Assembly: GCA_964402985.1 (NCBI GenBank)
Contig: CAYOET010000253.1
Span: 1-36,622, forward strand
From: JADYYB01 sp964402985
GTDB taxonomy: Bacteria; Pseudomonadota; Alphaproteobacteria; Rhizobiales; Kaistiaceae
Length of the DNA stretch: 36,622 bases
Reading direction: 5' to 3'
The position numbers and the translations under genes were made by a program. Of the stretch, positions 30,180-36,622 are shown piece after piece. Position 1 is the stretch's first letter, and each line of letters opens with the position of its first letter. The notes beneath the pieces were generated by a model that saw only the letters and a program-made list of their open reading frames with translations, had not been told where the DNA came from and ran no database searches.

Positions 30180-30977
30180 GTGTTGAGCGGGCTCGATCTC
30201 CTCAGCGCGGTGACGCCGCGCGGCGGATACCGCGTCGAGCGCGGCGTGCGCTACGGCGAGCGGCCGGAGCAGCTTCTCGACATATACCGGCCGGCGGAAC
30301 CGCGAGCGGGCGCCCGGCCGATCCTCTTCTTCCACGGCGGGAGCTGGAGCTCGGGGCGACGGGGCGAGTACCGCTTCGTCGGGCAAGCCTTCGCCAGCGC
30401 CGGGTACGTCGTCGCCATCCCGGACTATCGGGTCTACCCGACCGTCGTCTTCCCGGCCTTCGTCGAGGATGGCGCGAGGGCGGTGGCATGGGCGCTGGGC
30501 GCGCTCTCGTCGAAGGGAGACAGCCCGGTGCTCGTCGGCCACTCGGCCGGGGCGCATATCGCGGCGCTCCTCGCGCTCGACCGGCGCTATCTCGAGGCGG
30601 CGGGGGTTGCGGCGGACAGGGTGGACACCGTGGTCGGGCTGTCGGGGCCCTACGATTTCCTGCCGCTGACCAAGCCTCTGTTCAAGGCGATCTTCCCGGA
30701 GCCGACCCGCGCGGAAAGCCAGCCAATCAACTACGCTGCGGGCGGAGCGGGGAAGCGCCTCCTCCTTCTCGCGGGCGCCGAGGACCGCACCGCCGAGCCG
30801 GGCAACTCGCTCCGACTGGCGCGCGGCGTCGAGGCGGCGGGCGGGGAGGCGGAGACGATCCTCTATCCGCGCGTCGGCCATCTCGGCCCGCTTCTCGCCC
30901 TCGCCGCGGCCCTTCCGCTGCGCAAGCCGCCGATCCGGGCCGACATACTTCGATTTCTCGCGCGGCTCGGTGAATAG
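30180..30977 (+). CDS. Alpha/beta hydrolase (carboxylesterase-like)
   Basis: The 265-residue enzyme has the oxyanion motif FFHGGSW (50-56) of the hormone-sensitive lipase / BD-FAE type esterases. The nucleophile elbow is GHSAG (S122), with D202 in GAEDRTAEP and H234 in RVGHLGP completing the triad. YRVERGVRYGERPEQLLDIYRP at the start is the usual cap strand. The substrate is unknown: a small ester, possibly an acyl group on a sugar or lipid. The start is GTG at 30180 (or TTG at 30183), with a run of G about 8-10 bases before. It is divergent from the sulfotransferase with 81 bases between. Confidence 0.85.
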   Translation: MLSGLDLLSAVTPRGGYRVERGVRYGERPEQLLDIYRPAEPRAGARPILFFHGGSWSSGRRGEYRFVGQAFASAGYVVAIPDYRVYPTVVFPAFVEDGARAVAWALGALSSKGDSPVLVGHSAGAHIAALLALDRRYLEAAGVAADRVDTVVGLSGPYDFLPLTKPLFKAIFPEPTRAESQPINYAAGGAGKRLLLLAGAEDRTAEPGNSLRLARGVEAAGGEAETILYPRVGHLGPLLALAAALPLRKPPIRADILRFLARLGE

Positions 30978-31022
30978 GGCCGCAACTTCCGGCGGAAGCG
31001 GCGTTCTTGTGCGGCTGTCAAC

Positions 31023-31058
31023 GGCTCCGGCGCAAATGTTTTCGTGTTTTCCGGAGCC
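31023..31058. other. Inverted repeat upstream of the TRAP operon
   Basis: GGCTCCGG (31023-31030) and CCGGAGCC (31051-31058) are a perfect 8-bp inverted repeat around a 20-base T-rich spacer. It lies 46 bases after the hydrolase stop and 123 bases before the binding-protein start. It could be a transcript-end hairpin for the hydrolase or an operator for the transport genes. Confidence 0.4.
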
Positions 31059-31180
31059 GGCTACGTGTTGCATCCTTGCCCGAAATCGGACAGGGTGCCC
31101 TTCGGCCGTTGCTGTCCCTTTGGTCAGGGGGGTGTATCGCGCGCCTAAGCAGTACAAAAACTAGGGATGAGGGAGGAATT

Positions 31181-32308
31181 ATGGAGAAGGTAGTAGAGTC
31201 ACGCCGCAGCTTTCTGAAGCGCGGCGCGGTTATCGCGGACGCCGCTGCGGGCACGCTCGCTGCCCCGGCGCTTGGTCAGGCCCAGAACCAGACGGTCCTG
31301 CGCATGCAGTCGTCGTGGGGCGCGTCGGAAATCTTCCAGGAGATGGCTGCAGATTTCGTCACCCGCGTCGAAGAGATGTCGGGCGGCCGTCTGCGCATCG
31401 AACTCCTGCCGTCCGGCTCGGTAGTCGGCGCGTTCCAGGTCATGGACGCCTGCAATGAGGGCGTGATCGACGCCGCTCACCAGGTGCCGGTGTACTGGTA
31501 CGCCAAGCACAAGGGCGCTTCGCTGTTCGGCACCGGTCCGGTGTTCGGCGGCGACGCCGCCAACCTCCTCGCCTGGATCAAGCAGGGCGAGGGCCAGGCC
31601 TTCTACGACGAGCTGACCCAGGACATCCTCGACCTCAACGTCGTCGGCTTCTTCGGCATGCCGATGCCGCAGCAGCCGTTCGGCTGGTTCAAGAACCCGG
31701 TCACCCAGGCTTCCGACGTCAACGGCCTCAAGTACCGCACGGTCGGCCTCGCCGCCGACCTCTGCGCCGCCATGGGCATGAGCGTGGTGCAGCTGCCGGG
31801 CGGCGAAATCGTTCCGGCCATGGAGCGCGGCGTCATCGACGCGTTCGAGTTCAACAACCCGACCTCGGATCGCCGCTTCGGCGCCCAGGACGTTGCCAAG
31901 AACTACATGCTCGGCTCGTTCCACCAGGCCTCGGAGTGCTTCGAGATCGACTTCAACAAGGACACCTACGACGAGCTCGCGGATGACCTGAAGGCGATCG
32001 TCAAGTACGCAGTCGAGGCTTCGGCGACCGCCAACCTCGCCAAGGCCGTCGACAACTACTCGAACGACCTCCAGGGCCTCATCACCGAGGACGGCGTCAC
32101 GGTGCTCCGTACCCCGGCCGATGTCCTCGAGACCCAGATCGCAGCGTGGGATGCTCTCATCCCGCAGCTCGAGGCCGACGACTTCATCAAGCGCGCCCTC
32201 GCCAGCCAGAAGGCCTGGGTCGAGCGCACCGTGTTCTACACGCTGTTGAACCAGGCCGACCTCAAGATCGCCTACAACCACTACTTCCCGGGCAAGCTGC
32301 CCGCGTAA
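31181..32308 (+). CDS. TRAP transporter solute-binding protein, TakP-like (DctP family)
   Basis: The 375-residue protein opens with a twin-arginine signal (SRRSFLKRGA, R8-R9, then a hydrophobic stretch to ALGQAQ at about 35), so it is exported folded to the periplasm. The mature part has the features of the TakP subgroup, which binds 2-oxo acids as a dimer: NGLKYRTVGLAADL, MSVVQLPGGEIVPAMERGVIDAFEFNNPTSDRRFG (positions about 180-235, nt 31724-31880) and ASECFEIDFN. The conserved arginine in KYRTVG would hold the carboxylate. The ligand is probably a 2-oxo acid or a related carboxylate. GGGAGG at 31171-31176 sets the ATG at 31181. A hairpin follows the gene, then the small permease gene. Confidence 0.9.
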   Translation: MEKVVESRRSFLKRGAVIADAAAGTLAAPALGQAQNQTVLRMQSSWGASEIFQEMAADFVTRVEEMSGGRLRIELLPSGSVVGAFQVMDACNEGVIDAAHQVPVYWYAKHKGASLFGTGPVFGGDAANLLAWIKQGEGQAFYDELTQDILDLNVVGFFGMPMPQQPFGWFKNPVTQASDVNGLKYRTVGLAADLCAAMGMSVVQLPGGEIVPAMERGVIDAFEFNNPTSDRRFGAQDVAKNYMLGSFHQASECFEIDFNKDTYDELADDLKAIVKYAVEASATANLAKAVDNYSNDLQGLITEDGVTVLRTPADVLETQIAAWDALIPQLEADDFIKRALASQKAWVERTVFYTLLNQADLKIAYNHYFPGKLPA

Positions 32309-32333
32309 GCTGCTGGACGATTTAATAAGTTGG

Positions 32334-32369
32334 TTTCGGCGGGGTCGACGTAAAGTCGCCCCGCCGAAA
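32334..32369 (+). other. Intercistronic stem-loop between binding-protein and permease genes
   Basis: TTTCGGCGGGG (32334-32344) and CCCCGCCGAAA (32359-32369) form a perfect 11-bp stem. The loop contains a further CGAC/GTCG pairing. No T run follows. Hairpins at this place typically stabilise the abundant binding-protein message and lower expression of the permease. Confidence 0.65.
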
Positions 32370-32423
32370 TCACATCCAAGCCAGTTTCAGCGTCCCGACA
32401 GCGTTAACATCGGACTGCGGCCC

Positions 32424-33386
32424 ATGCGCGTCACCGCCCTCATCATCGCGATCTTCGCGGCCCTGATCATCTACTCGTTCGCCGGCCAGGTGACCGTCCT
32501 CAACCAGGTGTTCGGGGACCTCGCGCAGGTGGAGGGCGGGCCGCCGGCGTGGGCGGCGGTGGCCATCGCCCTGGTCCTCCTCGGGGGCGGAATCACCACT
32601 CTCTACAACAACCTCATCGGCGCGCTGCTGCTTCTGGCCGGGGCGGCCTCGATCTATCTGCTCTATCGGTTCAACGGCCTGTCGACGGTCGCCATCCTCC
32701 TTCTGATCCTCGGTGCGTGGCTGGCGTATGACTCGCCCAACGGGATGATCAGCTACATCCGCTTCGCCGACTCGCTGTCGCAGTGGGTGGGCAAGGCGTT
32801 CGCCTGGGCGATCCTGATCATGACCTTCTCGGTCACCTACGAGGTGCTGGTCCGCTACCTGATCGGCGCGCCGACGCGCTGGTCGTTCGACGTCACCTTC
32901 ATCATGTACGGCACGCTGTTCATGATGGGCGGCGCCTACACGCTGTCGCGCGACGGGATGGTGCGCGGCGACTTCCTCTACCGTACCTGGCCGGTCAGGG
33001 TTCAGGCGACGATCGAGCTGATCCTCTACATCCTGTTCTTCTTCCCGGGGATCACCGCGCTGATCCTCGCCGGCTGGAAGTTCACGGCCCGCTCGTGGCG
33101 CAGCTGGGAGGTATCCATCAACAGCCCGGCCGGCATCCCGGTCTTCCAGTTCAAGTCGATCATCGTCGCGGCGGGCGTCATCGTCTTCCTGCAAGGCGTT
33201 GCCTCGGTCTTCCGCTGCGCCATTGCGCTGCGCACCGGGCAGTGGGTCCGCGCCGGCGCCGACGTCGAGGAGACCGAGAAGGTGCTCATCGCCGAACGCG
33301 AGGCGGCTGCCGCCCATCAGCATTCAGGCGAGCCGATCGACGTCGTGCTCCCGGCGAGCATGTCGCCGCCGGGACACGCGCGCTGA
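32424..33386 (+). CDS. TRAP transporter small permease subunit (DctQ/TakQ-like) with an N-terminal membrane extension
   Basis: The 320-residue protein is much longer than a standard DctQ (about 160-200). The canonical part is residues 115-270: helices at about 126-148 (TYEVLVRYLIG), 153-173, 195-220 and 246-268, with the family motifs SFDVTFIMYGTLFMMGGAYTLSRDG and RGDFLYRTW. Before it come four extra hydrophobic segments (about 3-20, 42-61, 64-81, 86-102). The C-terminal tail (about 272-320) is hydrophilic. It should form the membrane part of the transporter with a DctM subunit, but no DctM gene follows. The start at 32424 has no obvious Shine-Dalgarno and opens the first hydrophobic segment. 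Confidence 0.88.
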   Translation: MRVTALIIAIFAALIIYSFAGQVTVLNQVFGDLAQVEGGPPAWAAVAIALVLLGGGITTLYNNLIGALLLLAGAASIYLLYRFNGLSTVAILLLILGAWLAYDSPNGMISYIRFADSLSQWVGKAFAWAILIMTFSVTYEVLVRYLIGAPTRWSFDVTFIMYGTLFMMGGAYTLSRDGMVRGDFLYRTWPVRVQATIELILYILFFFPGITALILAGWKFTARSWRSWEVSINSPAGIPVFQFKSIIVAAGVIVFLQGVASVFRCAIALRTGQWVRAGADVEETEKVLIAEREAAAAHQHSGEPIDVVLPASMSPPGHAR

Positions 33387-33455
33387 TCGCCGTTCGACAG
33401 CGAGCCTTCCTATGATTCAGACCAGCCCGGGCCGCCGAACCGCAGGAGCGTGTTC

Positions 33456-34817
33456 GTGACCCTCCCGATTTCCCGTTTCGCCTGGGCGATGGACGTGCCG
33501 GCGAAGGTGCTGGCCGAGAAGCTCGCCAGCGGCCACATCCGCGCCGGCGAGATCGCCGAGGTGCTGATCGAACGCACCGCTGCGCGCGAGCCGGAAATCG
33601 GCGCCTACTCTTTCTTCGACCCCGATCTGGTGCGGGCGCAGGCCAAGGCGGCCGAGATGCGGCACATCTCCGGCAAGCCCGCAGGGGCGCTGAACGGCAT
33701 CCCGGTCGCGGTGAAGGACGTCATCGACACCGCCGACATGCCGACCGAGAACGGCACGGCGGTGGATCTCGGCCGGCGACCCAAGCGTGACGCGACCGTC
33801 GTCAGCCGGCTGCGGCTCGCGGGCGCGGTCATCACCGGCAAGACGGTCACCGCCGAGCTCGCCTATATGAGCCCGGGCAAGACCCGGAACCCGCACGATC
33901 CCAAGCGGACCCCGGGCGGATCCTCGTCCGGCTCGGCCGCCGCGGTCGCGGCGGGAATGGTGCCGCTCGCGATCGGCACGCAGACCAACGGCTCGGTCAT
34001 CCGGCCCGCCTCCTATTGCGGCGTGGTCGGCTTCAAGCCCAGCCTCGGCCTCATCTCGCGGAGCGGGGTGCTCTCGCTCTCCACCCATCTCGACACGGTC
34101 GGCGTGTTCGGGCGCACGGTCGAGGACGTGGCGTTCCTCGGCGATGTCCTCGCCGGCTACGACGCCTCCGACCCCGACTCGATCTTCGCCGCGCCGCCCG
34201 AGCTGCGCCGCATCGCGATGAGCAAGCCGCCGGTGCGGCCGGACCTCGTGTTCGTGCCCAACTACCCGTGGGAGACTGCCGAGCCGGCGACCAAGGAAGG
34301 GTTCGCCGAGCTGGTGCAGGCGCTGGGCGACGCTTGCGAGACGGTCAAGATCTCCGACAATTTCTCGGAGGCGCCGAAATATCTCCGCACCCTCATGGTC
34401 GCGGGAATGGCGCGCAGCTTCGCCCACTATTACGACCGCGGCCGCGAGAAGATCAGCCCGGCGATGCAGGCGGCGATCGAGGAAGGCCGCGAGGTGAGGG
34501 CGGTCGATTTCCTCAAGGCGCGCGACTGGCGCATGGTCTACGACATGGCGCTCGAGAAGATCTTCGATCGCTTCGACGCCATCATCACGCCCGCCGCCGC
34601 CGGCGAGGCGCCGCTCGGGCTCGAGTCGACCGGCGACCCGGCGTTCTGCACGCTGTGGAGCTATTGCGGCCTGCCGGCCGTCAGCCTGCCGCTGCTCGAG
34701 GGCGCCAATGGGATGCCGGTCGGTGTGCAGCTGGTGGGGCGTTCCGGCAACGACGCCCGCTTGTTACGAACCGCGCGCTGGCTTACTGAATTCTTGGCGA
34801 AGGAGCCGACCGCCTAG
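33456..34817 (+). CDS. Amidase-signature hydrolase
   Basis: The 453-residue enzyme belongs to the amidase signature family. The Ser-cisSer-Lys catalytic set is visible: K87 (PVAVKDVID), cis-S156 (TPGGSSSGSAAA) and nucleophile S180 (GTQTNGSVIRPASYCG), with the standard 24-residue spacing between the serines. The substrate may be an amide, ureide or carboxamide; it is not the GatA subunit of the amidotransferase, since no gatB/gatC is near and the N-terminus differs. AGGAG at 33444-33448 is 7 bases from the GTG at 33456 and only 1 base from the GTG at 33450, so 33456 is the start. It takes the place where the large TRAP subunit gene is usually found, so the transporter may bring in its substrate or carry away its product. 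Confidence 0.88.
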   Translation: MTLPISRFAWAMDVPAKVLAEKLASGHIRAGEIAEVLIERTAAREPEIGAYSFFDPDLVRAQAKAAEMRHISGKPAGALNGIPVAVKDVIDTADMPTENGTAVDLGRRPKRDATVVSRLRLAGAVITGKTVTAELAYMSPGKTRNPHDPKRTPGGSSSGSAAAVAAGMVPLAIGTQTNGSVIRPASYCGVVGFKPSLGLISRSGVLSLSTHLDTVGVFGRTVEDVAFLGDVLAGYDASDPDSIFAAPPELRRIAMSKPPVRPDLVFVPNYPWETAEPATKEGFAELVQALGDACETVKISDNFSEAPKYLRTLMVAGMARSFAHYYDRGREKISPAMQAAIEEGREVRAVDFLKARDWRMVYDMALEKIFDRFDAIITPAAAGEAPLGLESTGDPAFCTLWSYCGLPAVSLPLLEGANGMPVGVQLVGRSGNDARLLRTARWLTEFLAKEPTA

Positions 34818-34840
34818 GCCAACGGTGGAGGAGAACGGAC

Positions 34841-35122
34841 ATGAAGACTCGCGACATGATCATGGCGTTCGGCGCGCTGTTCGGCTTTGCCCTCACGCTG
34901 AGCACGATCGTGTGGAAGCTCCTCAATTTCCGGCCGCCGTCGGTCGCCGTCCGCGCAGTCGCGCCGGCGAACCAGAGCTGGGCGCTGGCCCTGCAGGCCA
35001 ACCTCAAGCCGTTTTTCACCTGGTTCAACGACTACGCGCTGATCATCATCCTCGTCGTCGTGCTGGGGATGGCGCTCCTCGACTTCGTGCAGACCTTCCG
35101 GCAGCAGGAAAAGCAGCCGTAG
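34841..35122 (+). CDS. Small two-helix membrane protein, unknown function
   Basis: The 93-residue protein has one hydrophobic helix near the N-terminus (about 8-27, AFGALFGFALTLSTIVWKLL) and one near the C-terminus (about 66-84, YALIIILVVVLGMALLDF), joined by a polar loop of about 40 residues. There is no signal cleavage motif and no Cys. I do not recognise the family; it does not look like a shortened DctM or DctQ. It starts 23 bases after the amidase stop with GGAGGAG 7 bases before the ATG, so it is in the same operon. A strong terminator follows. Confidence 0.75.
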   Translation: MKTRDMIMAFGALFGFALTLSTIVWKLLNFRPPSVAVRAVAPANQSWALALQANLKPFFTWFNDYALIIILVVVLGMALLDFVQTFRQQEKQP

Positions 35123-35149
35123 CGGTCCCTCATCCGGGCCCGGAGCGAC

Positions 35150-35181
35150 ATGGCCGCGGCAACCCGCGGCCATTCTTGTTT
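35150..35181 (+). terminator. Rho-independent terminator of the TRAP / amidase operon
   Basis: ATGGCCGCGG (35150-35159) pairs perfectly with CCGCGGCCAT (35164-35173) around a 4-base loop, then TCTTGTTT. It starts 28 bases after the stop of the two-helix protein gene. Confidence 0.85.
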
Positions 35182-35375
35182 CAGGGCCTCCGCAGCCGCC
35201 AGCCATCCCGGCCAAGGTCGAGCGCGAGCGGCCACCGCCCTTGTCCGAAAAACGCGAACCCGACAGTATGAAGCGGCGGCCGAATTAGGCTACAAGGCGC
35301 GCCGTTGCCGTCTCGCCCGCCGAGCCGGCGCCTGTCTTTCCGGAAGATCGAAGAACCACAAAAAAGGAAGAAGAT

Positions 35376-36353
35376 ATGGCCAGCAAGACCCGGGTCGTCT
35401 TTCTCGACCGCGACACGCTCTCGCCGGAGACGGTGCTCCGTCCGCTCGAATTCCCGCACGAGCTCAAGGTCTATGACCGCACCTCGGCCGACGAGGTCGC
35501 GGGCCGTATCGCGGACGCCGAAATCGTCATCACCAACAAGGCGCCGGTGCGCGGCGACAGCCTCGAGAAGGCCAAGAGCCTCAAGCTGATCGCGGTCGCG
35601 GCGACCGGCACCGACGTCATCGACCTCAAGGCCGCCAAGGCGCACGGGGTGACGGTCTCCAACATCCGCAACTACGCCGTCCACACGGTGCCGGAGCACA
35701 CCTTCTCGCTCATCCTTCTCCTCCGCCGCAGCCTCATCGCCTATCGCGAGTCGGTGAAGAACGGGCGCTGGATCGAGGCCAAGCAGTTCTGTTTCTTCGA
35801 CCACCCGATCAAGGATCTCTCCGGCTCGGTGCTCGGCATCGTCGGCGACGGCGTCCTCGGCAAATCGGTCGCCAAGATCGCCGACGCGTTCGGGATGAAG
35901 GTCATCTACTCGGACTACAAGGGCACCACCGGGATGGGCCCGCTCTACACGCCGTTCGACCAGGTGATGCGGACGAGCGACATCATCACGCTGCACTCGC
36001 CGCTGATGCCGTCGACGCGCAACATGATCTCGACGCGCGAGTTCGAGATGATGGAGCGGAAGCCGCTCCTCATCAACACGGCGCGCGGCGGTCTCGTCGA
36101 CGAACAGGCGCTCTACGAGGCGATGATGAAGGGCCAGGTCTCGGGCGCCGGGTTCGACGTCACCACCGTCGAACCGCCGCCGATGGATCACCCGCTGATG
36201 AAGCTCCTGCAGCTGCCGAACTTCATCCTCACCCCGCACATCGCCTGGGCGAGCCAGGAGGCGATCCAAGGCCTCGCCGACCAGCTCATCGACAACATCA
36301 ACGCCTTCGCGAAGGGTGCCCCGCGAAACGTGGTGACGCCGGAAGGGTATTAG
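35376..36353 (+). CDS. NAD-dependent D-2-hydroxyacid dehydrogenase (glycerate dehydrogenase-like)
   Basis: The 325-residue enzyme has the D-isomer-specific 2-hydroxyacid dehydrogenase layout. The substrate half has VAATGTDVIDLKAAKAHGVTV near 74-94. The Rossmann motif GDGVLGKSVA is at 157-166, with D180 (YSDYKG) at the end of the second strand favouring NAD(H). The catalytic residues are R237 (NTARGG), E266 (TTVEPP) and H288 (TPHIAW). It reduces 2-oxo acids such as hydroxypyruvate or glyoxylate, or runs in reverse; the overall look is HprA-like glycerate dehydrogenase. AAGGAAG stands just upstream of the ATG at 35376. The transport operon upstream is for a probable 2-oxo-acid-type solute, which would be a fitting partner (inference), but a terminator separates them. 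Confidence 0.9.
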   Translation: MASKTRVVFLDRDTLSPETVLRPLEFPHELKVYDRTSADEVAGRIADAEIVITNKAPVRGDSLEKAKSLKLIAVAATGTDVIDLKAAKAHGVTVSNIRNYAVHTVPEHTFSLILLLRRSLIAYRESVKNGRWIEAKQFCFFDHPIKDLSGSVLGIVGDGVLGKSVAKIADAFGMKVIYSDYKGTTGMGPLYTPFDQVMRTSDIITLHSPLMPSTRNMISTREFEMMERKPLLINTARGGLVDEQALYEAMMKGQVSGAGFDVTTVEPPPMDHPLMKLLQLPNFILTPHIAWASQEAIQGLADQLIDNINAFAKGAPRNVVTPEGY

Positions 36354-36377
36354 TCGCGCCGAGGCGTTCGGCACGAT

Positions 36378-36510
36378 ACCGCCCCCTCGTGGGGCGGTCG
36401 AAACCGGCGCTTCAGCCGGTTTCGGGTGGGGTCTTGTCCACGTGGGATTTCTCAACCTCGCTTGCCGCGAGGCCCCCTCCAAACCTCCCCCACAAGGGGG
36501 GAGGGGGAAG
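36378..36510. repeat. Long intergenic palindromic element (copy 2)
   Basis: This starts with two tight hairpins: ACCGCCCC/GGGGCGGT (36378-36385 with 36391-36398), then CGAAACCGGC/GCCGGTTTCG (36399-36408 with 36415-36424). A core with GATTTCTCAACCTCGCTTG follows, resembling copy 1 at 20935-21093, and it ends in the CCTCCCCCACAAGGGGGGAGG palindrome. The first hairpin, 25 bases after the dehydrogenase stop, may also end its transcript. 36511-36622 shows no gene that I can support. Confidence 0.65.
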
Positions 36511-36622
36511 TCCGTCATCTGGCATCGCAGTGGAAACGCGCTACCCAAGCCGCGGCGGCGCGGCAATTGACGGATCGGCGCCTAGGCGGCACAACGCTGC
36601 GCCGAAGCCCCACCGGCCCCGA

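Noticed and set aside
27335..30977. Natural-product biosynthetic cluster
   Set aside because: A glycosyltransferase, a sulfotransferase and a hydrolase without any core synthase are not enough to call one.
35241..35272. TTGTCC ... TATGAA as promoter of the D-2-hydroxyacid dehydrogenase gene
   Set aside because: The gap is 20 bases, too long for a normal sigma-70 promoter, so I did not list it.
32424..36353. A DctM-type large TRAP permease, searched for in all frames
   Set aside because: No long hydrophobic frame exists between the small permease and the end of the window apart from the assigned genes.

Overview
The window is GC-rich, densely coded chromosomal DNA that looks like an alphaproteobacterium, most likely of the Hyphomicrobiales (Rhizobiales) type. 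The signs are a near-perfect CtrA box, GANTC (CcrM-type) sites in intergenic DNA, a Tat-dependent TakP-type TRAP binding protein, the tesB / glnK / amtB / amtB neighbourhood, a thioredoxin-TPR (CnoX) gene followed by a Trm112-like gene, a UbiH-family hydroxylase, and the style of the long intergenic palindromes. I see no insertion sequence, prophage, CRISPR array, rRNA or plasmid function. One tRNA, tRNA-Gly(GCC), is present. Genus and species cannot be fixed by eye.

Layout. 1-3734: the 3' end of a CoA-acylating methylmalonate-semialdehyde dehydrogenase (mmsA), a small unknown gene, an exported YfbK-like von Willebrand A protein and a small exported cytochrome c. 3754-9304: a DEAD-box RNA helicase with motif II DEVD, a 69-aa protein, a Tat-exported intradiol dioxygenase homologue, a secreted protein with two LCCL domains, and a stand-alone AMP-forming acyl-CoA/acyl-ACP synthetase. 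9351-13200: a palindromic repeat, a good housekeeping-type promoter and a 1180-aa flavin/Fe-S oxidoreductase joining a GltD-like half to a PyrK-like half, the two parts found as separate subunits in NfnAB. 13217-16608: an exported S1 protease with an exported unknown protein, a CtrA box with a short terminated transcription unit beside it, a lipoprotein and a class I glutamine amidotransferase. 16659-20914: a PAS-PAS hybrid histidine kinase, three small genes, tRNA-Gly, cnoX and a Trm112-like gene.

20935-25792 is a nitrogen-status block on the minus strand: tesB, glnK (PII), amtB2 and amtB1. Sigma-54-type -24/-12 elements lie upstream of glnK, amtB2 and amtB1; the one before amtB1 is a full match. 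A strong terminator-like hairpin sits between the glnK promoter and its start codon. 25881-30977: a ubiquinone-type hydroxylase, then a family 2 glycosyltransferase, a beta-propeller protein, a sulfotransferase and an alpha/beta hydrolase, which may be a surface-glycan decoration group. 31181-35122: a TRAP binding protein, a small permease subunit with about four extra membrane helices, an amidase and a two-helix membrane protein, closed by a terminator. No large TRAP permease (DctM) gene is here. The window ends with an NAD-dependent D-2-hydroxyacid dehydrogenase and a second copy of a long palindromic repeat.

Most of this is ordinary housekeeping and transport. The items most worth a second look are the fused NfnAB-like protein, the CtrA-box region with its hidden small transcript, the glnK leader hairpin and the TRAP locus without DctM.
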